Below, piece after piece: positions 1 to 5,253 of a stretch of 12,242 nucleotides of DNA. The notes beneath the pieces were generated by a model that did no database searches, was not told the origin of the DNA, and saw nothing but the letters and a program-made list of their open reading frames with translations. Source of the stretch: Lachnospiraceae bacterium UBA7060 (lineage in GTDB: Bacteria > Bacillota > Clostridia > Lachnospirales > Lachnospiraceae); contig DLAA01000038.1 of NCBI GenBank assembly GCA_002493835.1, positions 1 to 12,242 on the forward strand. Direction: 5' to 3'. The position numbers were made by a program, and so were the translations under genes. Position 1 is the first letter of the stretch. The number at the start of each line of letters is the position of its first letter.

Positions 1-10
1 GTCGCCCTAT

Positions 11-71
11 AAAATTGCGTCTAAGATGCTTGTTGCATGCTAGCATGCACAATCATCTTAGCCTCAATTTT
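11..71 (-). terminator. Long imperfect hairpin after flgG, possible terminator
   Basis: Arms AAAATTG (11-17) and CTAAGATG (21-28) pair with CATCTTAG (54-61) and CAATTTT (65-71). They enclose a 14-nt perfect palindrome, GCATGCTAGCATGC (35-48), with one mismatch and one bulge between. On the leftward strand the hairpin lies just after the flgG stop and is followed by CAATTTTATA. That is only a short U-tract, so termination is plausible rather than certain. It could instead stabilise the mRNA 3' end or be a protein-binding site. The gene beyond it lies outside the window. Confidence 0.45.
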
Positions 72-80
72 GCACGGCTC

Positions 81-899
81 TTAGCGTTTCAAGTTGTTAG
101 CGACTTCCAGCATGGAATCGGATGTGGTGATGGACTTGGAGTTCATCTCGTAAGCACGCTGTGCAACGATGAGGTTTACCATCTCATTTGCCACATGCAC
201 ATTGGAACCTTCCAAATATCCCTGGATAATACGGCTCTTTGCAACATCCGGCTCTGTATCCTCGTTAAGGGCACGGCCGCTGGCATCTGTCACTACAAAA
301 AGGGTATCTCCCACTCTTTTAAGGCCGGCGGGGTTATTAAACTGAAAAGTGCCGATAGTTATGCCGATGGGCTGCGGATTATTCTGTGCATCGGGATAGC
401 AAATCTGGCCATCCTCCGTGATCGAGAGATTGCTCGCCATCATGCCCGCATCAACAACAATAGCGCGTCCCTCTGTATCCAATACCGGCAGACCATCTGA
501 ATTCGTCAATGTCATGCGATTGTTTGCACCGATCGCCCAGGTAAAATCACCGTTTCTTGTATAGAAAATCTGACCGTCATCTCCACGCAGACCAAAGGAC
601 CCATTACCTTCGATAGCAAATGCCGTATCAGAATCCGAATCCAAAAGGCTTCCCTGAGTAAAAATCTGGTTGATAGAAGCGGTGCGTACGCCAAGTCCAA
701 CCTGTGAAGTAGTCGGCTTCGGATCGCCGTTCGCCGTAGTAGTGACAGACTGTAAATTCTGATACAGGAGGGACTTGAACTGCGCCACCTGCGCCTTATA
801 TCCTACGGAATTGACATTTGCGAGATTATTCGCTATTGTATCTACATTTGTCTGCTGCGCATTCATGCCGGTCGCACCCGACCATAAACTTCTAACCAT
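81..899 (-). CDS. flgG: Flagellar distal-rod / hook-basal-body protein, FlgG/FlhP type
   Basis: This is a structural component of the flagellar rod between the membrane and the hook, exported by the flagellar type III apparatus. The 272-residue product has the N-terminal rod-protein motif (NNLANVNSVGYK, residues 24-35, after MVRSLWSGATGMNAQQ) and the matching C-terminal helix (EMVNLIVAQRAYEMNSK, about residues 240-256, ending in ANNLKR). Length and ends match FlgG, and there is no cleavable signal peptide, as expected. I chose the ATG at 899 because AAGGAGG sits six bases upstream. An in-frame ATG at 923 would add eight residues and swallow that ribosome binding site. The gene lies 58 bp after the FlgF/FlhO-type gene on the same strand, with no terminator between, so they are probably co-transcribed. 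In the Bacillus subtilis arrangement mbl-flhO-flhP this position is flhP, so the FlhP name fits equally well. Confidence 0.93.
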   Translation of the reverse strand: MVRSLWSGATGMNAQQTNVDTIANNLANVNSVGYKAQVAQFKSLLYQNLQSVTTTANGDPKPTTSQVGLGVRTASINQIFTQGSLLDSDSDTAFAIEGNGSFGLRGDDGQIFYTRNGDFTWAIGANNRMTLTNSDGLPVLDTEGRAIVVDAGMMASNLSITEDGQICYPDAQNNPQPIGITIGTFQFNNPAGLKRVGDTLFVVTDASGRALNEDTEPDVAKSRIIQGYLEGSNVHVANEMVNLIVAQRAYEMNSKSITTSDSMLEVANNLKR

Positions 900-957
900 A
901 ATATCCTCCTTCTGGAGTGACATGATTCTTTATCCTGTCCCCCGTTGATTCCTGCTA

Positions 958-1827
958 TTACTTAAGCTGTCCGTTAGTCACTGCCTGTTCAAGTGTATCA
1001 TCGTAGGTGGTGATCACCTTCTGGTTGCTCTCATACTGCCTCTGCAGAGTGATCATATTAACCATCTCAGTCACGACCGAAATATTCGACATTTCCAAAT
1101 AACCTTGATGAATTTGAACATCTACTCCAGTCTCACCTCGATCCAGCTCTGTCGCACCTTCCACCGGCTGGAAAAAGTTCTCACCGAACCGTTCAAGATA
1201 ATTATAATCCTCGAAATCGGTAATACCTATCGTCGCTACAACTGCACCATCCTGTATGATATCCCCGTCCCGATTAATACTAATCGGAAGTGATGTCTCC
1301 ATCTGGATCCTTCGACCATCTTCATCTAACACATAGTCACCATCCTGAGTCTGCAAAAAGCCCAGTCTGTTCATGGTAAAATTTCCGTCCCTGGTATACT
1401 TAGTAGATGTTTCTCCCGCTTTATTTGTATACTCTACTGCAAAAAAGCCTCTGTCAGAAAGAGCTAAATCCAGCGGATTACCTGTCTCCTTAATAGGTCC
1501 TTCCGAATAATCCACATAATTTTCTCCGATTTTTACACCAAGATTAAGTCCTGTTTTTCTAACCCTTCTCTCCAAATAATCCTCATTTAGTGGATTATTT
1601 ACCTCATTCTGATCAATTGCCCGATTGGTTGCCAACGGCCTTGGAAGATTCCCTGGCTCAGATAAATCCTTTATTTTATAAGCGAGTACTGTATCAAAAG
1701 CCTGGCTTGTAGTGCCTTCCTTTTTAAAGCCGTTGGTGGTTGCGTTTGCCAGATTGTTGGTCAGAACATCCATCCTGTGCTGCTCATTCAGCATGCCTGT
1801 ATAGGCAGTGTAGAGTCCCTTTAACAT
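958..1827 (-). CDS. flgF: Flagellar basal-body rod protein, FlgF/FlhO type
   Basis: This is a rod protein of the flagellar basal body (289 residues), paralogous to the FlgG-type protein that follows it. The N-terminus has the rod signature (MLKGLYTAYTGMLNEQ, then NNLANATTNGFK at residues 24-35). The C-terminus has the Flg_bbr_C helix (EMVNMITLQRQYESNQKVIT). Between them is a central beta-rich domain that includes YTRDGNFTMNRLG and a DGDYVLDEDG stretch. Start: ATG at 1827 behind a GGGAAGGGAG ribosome binding site. It sits 119 bp after the MreB/Mbl-type gene and 58 bp before the FlgG-type gene, matching flhO in the B. subtilis mbl-flhO-flhP group. I see no flagellar sigma-factor promoter (TAAA-N15-GCCGATAA) upstream, so transcription probably comes from the mreB promoter. 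FlgF and FlgG families are close; the split here rests on order and on the longer N-terminal region. Confidence 0.9.
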   Translation of the reverse strand: MLKGLYTAYTGMLNEQHRMDVLTNNLANATTNGFKKEGTTSQAFDTVLAYKIKDLSEPGNLPRPLATNRAIDQNEVNNPLNEDYLERRVRKTGLNLGVKIGENYVDYSEGPIKETGNPLDLALSDRGFFAVEYTNKAGETSTKYTRDGNFTMNRLGFLQTQDGDYVLDEDGRRIQMETSLPISINRDGDIIQDGAVVATIGITDFEDYNYLERFGENFFQPVEGATELDRGETGVDVQIHQGYLEMSNISVVTEMVNMITLQRQYESNQKVITTYDDTLEQAVTNGQLK

Positions 1828-1946
1828 TTATTTTACTCCCTTCCCCAGCCAAGAATGCCGCCCCTAAGCATTCCCTCTCGACTTCCCCATATTTTCTAAA
1901 AATGCCTTAGCTATTTCCGCAAGCGAAATCCTGTTTTCTTTTCGCC
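1828..1946 (-). other. Spacer between mreB and flgF with a small hairpin
   Basis: This 119-bp spacer holds a perfect 6-bp inverted repeat, GAATGC/GCATTC, with a 9-nt loop (about 1855-1875), and the flgF ribosome binding site (about 1836-1843). There is no U-tract and no recognisable promoter, so it is most likely an intra-operon spacer. The hairpin might affect mRNA processing or decay. Confidence 0.3.
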
Positions 1947-2939
1947 TTAGTCCTCGCGGTAACCCGCCAAGAATTCAACATATTTACCAGTACCGATAGC
2001 CACCGCTGTCATGGGATCTTCAGCCGTCATAGTGTTAATTCCTGTCTTTGCTGCAATCAGATCTTCCAAGCCGCGCAATAAACTTCCGCCTCCCGTCAAA
2101 ACAATGCCTCGATCAGCAATATCCGCCGCCAGCTCCGGAGGTGTCTTCTCCAACACACTGTGAATCGTCTCCACGATCTGCACCGTGGTCTCATGCAGCG
2201 CCTCCTCCGTCTCTTCAGAGGAAACCTTAACAGTTCTGGGAAGTCCGGTCACCAAATTGCGCCCCCTGACATCCATGTAATCCACCTCGGACCGTTTATA
2301 AGCGGAACCAATCTTTATTTTCAAATCCTCTGCTGTCCGTTCACCGATCAACAGATTGTGCTTTTTTCGCATATAACGTACAATAGCTTCGTCAAAATCA
2401 TCACCCGCGATCTTAATCGAAGCACTGACCACCGTACCGCCCAGAGAAATCACCGCAATATCGGAAGTGCCGCCGCCGATATCGACAATCATATTCCCAC
2501 AGGGCTTAGAGATATCAATACCTGCGCCGATAGCTGCCGCAATGGGTTCCTCTATAATGGAAACCTCTCTGGCCCCTGCCTGATAAGTCGCATCTTCCAC
2601 AGCCTTCTTCTCCACCTCGGTGACACCGCTTGGAACACACACTGCAATGCGCGGCTTTCGGAAGCTCCTCCTGCCCAGAGCTTTCTGAATAAAGTACTTC
2701 ATCATCTTTTCTGTTACCTGATAGTCGGAGATAACACCCTGCCTTAAGGGTCTCACCGCTACAATATTGCCCGGCGTCCTGCCGAGCATGAGGCGCGCGT
2801 CCTCGCCGATGGCTTTAATTTTGCTTGTGTCTCTGTCGAAGGCCACCACGGACGGCTCCTTCAAAACAACTCCTTTTCCTCTGATATATACTAAAATACT
2901 GGCTGTGCCAAGATCAATTCCTATATCTGTATACTGCAT
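1947..2939 (-). CDS. mreB: MreB/Mbl-family actin-like cell-shape protein
   Basis: This is a bacterial actin homologue of 330 residues that polymerises under the membrane and guides lateral wall synthesis by the elongation machinery. Visible landmarks are phosphate-1 loop DIGIDLGTASILVY (5-18), the conserved EPSVVAFD (28-35), GRTPGNIVAVRPL (53-65), phosphate-2 loop VDIGGGTSDIAVIS (152-165), KIAGDDFDEAI (176-186), LLIGERTAEDLKIKIG (196-211), GLPRT (232-236), TPPELAADI (266-274) and adenosine loop IVLTGGGSLLRGL (279-291). Length is typical. Start: ATG at 2939 with GAAGGGGAG about ten bases upstream. It leads a leftward group with two flagellar rod genes, the context of B. subtilis mbl, so it is probably the Mbl-like paralogue and not the MreB of an mreBCD operon. 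No mreC or mreD is nearby. Confidence 0.95.
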   Translation of the reverse strand: MQYTDIGIDLGTASILVYIRGKGVVLKEPSVVAFDRDTSKIKAIGEDARLMLGRTPGNIVAVRPLRQGVISDYQVTEKMMKYFIQKALGRRSFRKPRIAVCVPSGVTEVEKKAVEDATYQAGAREVSIIEEPIAAAIGAGIDISKPCGNMIVDIGGGTSDIAVISLGGTVVSASIKIAGDDFDEAIVRYMRKKHNLLIGERTAEDLKIKIGSAYKRSEVDYMDVRGRNLVTGLPRTVKVSSEETEEALHETTVQIVETIHSVLEKTPPELAADIADRGIVLTGGGSLLRGLEDLIAAKTGINTMTAEDPMTAVAIGTGKYVEFLAGYRED

Positions 2940-3003
2940 TTATTTCTAACTCCCCTTCCCGAGAATACATCACATTCATTGAGCTCACAAATTTTACATC
3001 TTC

Positions 3004-3022
3004 TGTTTGATTATACCAAACA
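3004..3022 (-). promoter_or_regulatory. Candidate second mreB promoter inside an inverted repeat
   Basis: A leftward extended -10 element (TGG followed by TATAAT at 3015-3010) lies about 71 bp before the mreB start. No good -35 hexamer lies 16-18 bp upstream. The -10 sits in the 7-nt centre of a perfect inverted repeat, TGTTTG (3004-3009) / CAAACA (3017-3022). That layout suits an operator covering a promoter, but chance is possible in A+T-rich spacer. Confidence 0.3.
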
Positions 3023-3113
3023 TCTGCTCGTTAGCACCGCAAAATAAATACCTGCATCAGTCACAGATTATCTCATCATCGATGGTACTTTATTTCTCTT
3101 TTGCGGCTATTAT

Positions 3114-3142
3114 ATTATACCCTCATCAGGGAGGTTTTTCAA
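3114..3142 (-). promoter_or_regulatory. Probable main promoter of the mreB-flgF-flgG group
   Basis: Leftward -35 TTGAAA (3142-3137) and -10 TATAAT (3119-3114) are separated by exactly 17 bp, matching the housekeeping sigma consensus at 11 of 12 positions. Immediately upstream (3143-3180) is an A/T-run region that could act as an UP element. A small palindrome, CCCT-CATC-AGGG (3120-3131), fills much of the spacer. Transcription would start near 3107, giving a leader of about 168 nt before mreB. Confidence 0.65.
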
Positions 3143-3170
3143 AGGTTTTTTGTTTTTTTTAGAAAAAATT

Positions 3171-3207
3171 AAAAAACACTAAAAGCAGAGCAGTTCCATC
3201 CGCTCTG
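3171..3207 (-). terminator. Terminator-like hairpin upstream of the mreB promoter
   Basis: CAGAGC (3186-3191) pairs with GCTCTG (3202-3207) around a 10-nt loop. On the leftward strand it is followed by CTTTTAGTGTTTTTT, a U-rich tail. No protein gene lies upstream on that strand, because the neighbour at 3464 runs rightward. It would therefore terminate a short leftward RNA or act as an insulator. On the rightward strand it has only a four-T tail. Confidence 0.4.
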
Positions 3208-3327
3208 TTTTCAGCATCCATGCTTATTATATACTATAGGATATTGCGACAGTGTAAACCATTCAGGGAGAATACGGAACATTCTCAGAGTCTGCCGCAG
3301 GCATACTCTTAGTGTTCGCTGCCGAAC
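3171..3327 (-). ncRNA. Candidate structured small RNA in the divergent spacer
   Basis: Five inverted repeats follow each other. In leftward order they are GTTCG/CGAAC (3327-3314), a 5+4-bp stem with one mismatch (3309-3287), GAGAAT/ATTCTC (3286-3268), AGCAT/ATGCT (3224-3213, two-base loop), and the terminator-like CAGAGC/GCTCTG hairpin with its U-rich tail. The first three nearly abut. No open frame of note covers the stretch, and no clear leftward promoter precedes it; the A+T-rich block at 3331-3350 is the best guess. I do not recognise a known RNA family. Confidence 0.25.
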
Positions 3328-3404
3328 GATGATTTTATAAATATATAATCGGAAGGAATCGCCAAATCCTTTAGAGCATTGCACAAAATTAATTATGGCA
3401 CATA

Positions 3405-3433
3405 TTTACATTCTGAAAACCGTTTGCTATAAT
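3405..3433 (+). promoter_or_regulatory. Promoter of the ABC-class ATPase gene
   Basis: -35 TTTACA (3405-3410) and -10 TATAAT (3428-3433) are separated by 17 bp, with a TGC extension in front of the -10. This is close to the housekeeping consensus, and transcription should start near 3440. The leader to the ATG at 3464 is only about 25 nt and holds the GAAAGGAG ribosome binding site (3444-3451). Confidence 0.75.
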
Positions 3434-3463
3434 GCAAAAGCGTGAAAGGAGTACTATAATAAT

Positions 3464-5125
3464 ATGAAAACACAGACAGAATTACAAAAGCTTCTACGAG
3501 ATATCGATCATAAGGGCTATAAAGCCTACAAAGTTTTAGAGGGAGAATACGATTTCGGCGCATACCGTCTCTGGATCGATCATGTACAGGGAGATCCCTT
3601 TGCCTCACCCTCCCGAGTGCGGATTGTCTACCGGAATCAAGGAAATATTCCCACCTCCTATTTTGAAAACAGACACCGCCGTATCGCAGTGGAAGATTAT
3701 CTGCTCCGCAGCCTTCACAAAAATTTGCGAAGCGGAGAAGGCAGGGCCGCCAAAGGTTCCGGAAAAAGTGGAATGGTGACAGCCTGCCGGACAGAACAGG
3801 AAATTTTGGAAACCACTGCTATGCACATAACAAAAGATGTCATCGAAGCCCGCATCGAAGTAGGCTTTCCCGCCTTCGGGCGCACGATTGCAGCAGGAGA
3901 ACTAGCGCAGATTCTCTTCCACCTTCTCCCCGATCTGGCGCAGAAATGCTTCCGCATGACACCCCGCATGAAACAGGATTTGGACAAGGTAACGGCTCTT
4001 GCAGACGATCAGCAGTTTATCAGAGACGCCCTTCCTGAACATGATTTGGCTGCCTTCGTAGCGGATGGCTCCATTCTTCCCAGAGAGAGCGGCGTATCAC
4101 AGCGTCCTATGAAGGATGCGGTAGTCTTTAAAAGCCCTGATTCCCTTGCCATCACTTTAAATCTGCCCCATAAGGGCGAGGTTCGCGGCATGGGCATCCA
4201 CCACGGCATTACAGTGATTGCAGGCGGCGGATTTCACGGCAAATCGACTTTATTGAAGGCGCTTGAACGCGGCGTCTATAATCATATCGCGGGAGATGGC
4301 CGAGAGCTTGTCATAACTGATGAGAGTGCCTTTAAACTCCGCGCCGAAGAACACCGCTGCATCCATGAGACAGATATTTCCATGTTTATCAATAATCTGC
4401 CCATGAAGTTGGACACTACCCGTTTCCGGACAGAGAATGCCAGCGGCAGTACTTCCCAGGCAGCCAATACAGTGGAGGCTCTGGCCGCAGGAAGTACCGT
4501 TCTTTTGATTGATGAAGATACTTCCGCCACCAATTTCATGGTACGCGACGGCCGTATGGCGCAGCTCGTCTCTGATGAGAAAGAACCGATCACCCCGTTT
4601 ATCCGGAAAATAAGAAGTCTCTATCAGGATCTAGGGGTTTCCACCATATTGGTAGCGGGAAGTTCCGGTGATTATCTGTCAGTGGCAGACACGGTATTGC
4701 AGATGGACTGCTATGAGACAAAGGATGTAACAGCCCGGGCAAAAGAATTAGCCGTCGAACTGACAGAGGAGAACGTTGACAAGACAGACTGGCTGAAAAA
4801 GACCGTTCGCTCCAAAAAGATCGAGAAGGCGCGGGTACACGGCTGGGACACTATCAGCCTCGACAAAAACGAGATCGATCTGCGCTATCTGGAACAGATC
4901 GTTGGAGAAAGTCAGACCGCCTCTCTGGCTTATATTATGCAGTATGTGTTAGAACGGCTTGCTGACGGAAAAAAGACACTCCCCCTGCTCGCACAGGAGG
5001 CTTCCGCTAAATTAGAGAAAGAAGGGATTCTTTCCCTGACCCCGAAAAACTACGGAGCCGGGCCTGCCGCCTACGTGCGCAGGCAGGAGATTCTGGCATG
5101 TCTGGCCAGATACCGCATGCTATGA
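3464..5125 (+). CDS. ABC-class ATPase of the COG3044 / PF09818 family
   Basis: This is a soluble 553-residue protein with an ABC-type nucleotide-binding core but no membrane segments, so it is not a transporter subunit. Visible features are an N-terminal region with GYKAYKVLEGEYDFG and DHVQGDPFASPSRV (about residues 18-48), a glycine-rich GSGKSG loop (98-103), Walker A GGGFHGKST (254-262), a signature-like ASGSTSQ (326-332), and Walker B LLIDEDTSATNF with D350/E351. A charged C-terminal region follows (KSKK-type stretch near 450, then LPLLAQEAS and a final YVRRQEILACLARYRML). These match the family often annotated as 'predicted ATPase of the ABC class', and sometimes wrongly as isopentenyl-diphosphate isomerase. 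Its bacterial function is unknown; a kinetoplastid RNA-editing factor of this fold (MRB1590) suggests nucleic-acid binding. Start: ATG at 3464, with GAAAGGAG 12 bases upstream. The gene has its own promoter and terminator. Confidence 0.85.
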   Translation: MKTQTELQKLLRDIDHKGYKAYKVLEGEYDFGAYRLWIDHVQGDPFASPSRVRIVYRNQGNIPTSYFENRHRRIAVEDYLLRSLHKNLRSGEGRAAKGSGKSGMVTACRTEQEILETTAMHITKDVIEARIEVGFPAFGRTIAAGELAQILFHLLPDLAQKCFRMTPRMKQDLDKVTALADDQQFIRDALPEHDLAAFVADGSILPRESGVSQRPMKDAVVFKSPDSLAITLNLPHKGEVRGMGIHHGITVIAGGGFHGKSTLLKALERGVYNHIAGDGRELVITDESAFKLRAEEHRCIHETDISMFINNLPMKLDTTRFRTENASGSTSQAANTVEALAAGSTVLLIDEDTSATNFMVRDGRMAQLVSDEKEPITPFIRKIRSLYQDLGVSTILVAGSSGDYLSVADTVLQMDCYETKDVTARAKELAVELTEENVDKTDWLKKTVRSKKIEKARVHGWDTISLDKNEIDLRYLEQIVGESQTASLAYIMQYVLERLADGKKTLPLLAQEASAKLEKEGILSLTPKNYGAGPAAYVRRQEILACLARYRML

Positions 5126-5203
5126 TGCCTGTATAGTTTTAAGAAGCAGAGGCAGGTCATTGCTTTTACGCCGCCAGCCTCCAAGTTATTATTTCGTCCA
5201 AAT

Positions 5204-5253
5204 CCCCTCCCACACTTTGGCTCATTGCCAGTGATGAGAGGGGGCTTTTTATT
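5204..5253 (+). terminator. Intrinsic terminator of the ATPase gene, facing uvrA
   Basis: CCCCTC (5204-5209) pairs with GAGGGG (5238-5243). An inner stem of CAC/GTG and TGGC/GCCA surrounds a TCATT loop. A T-tract CTTTTTATTT (5245-5254) follows on the rightward strand. It overlaps the uvrA stop codon (5249-5251), so the same hairpin lies just after uvrA on the other strand. There the tail is only ATTTGG, so it would work poorly as a U-tract terminator leftward. Confidence 0.8.

Noticed and set aside
875..923. The earlier ATG at 923 as the flgG start.
   Set aside because: It adds eight residues not expected in FlgG and would place the strong AAGGAGG site inside the gene.
1864..1929. A coding-like stretch (SLAEIAKAFLENMGKSRGNA) between mreB and flgF.
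   Set aside because: It has no start codon except a late ATG and no ribosome binding site; probably chance.
2160..2747. A 195-codon frame antisense to mreB.
   Set aside because: It is fully inside a conserved MreB/Mbl coding region and its product resembles nothing.
3314..3327. GTTCG-N4-CGAAC as a possible LexA site.
   Set aside because: The half-sites face the opposite way from the LexA operator (GAAC-N4-GTTC). I treat it as a hairpin.
3755..3772. The GSGKSG stretch of the ATPase as a second Walker A motif.
   Set aside because: It lacks a matching Walker B and seems to be a family loop; the true Walker A is at residues 254-262.
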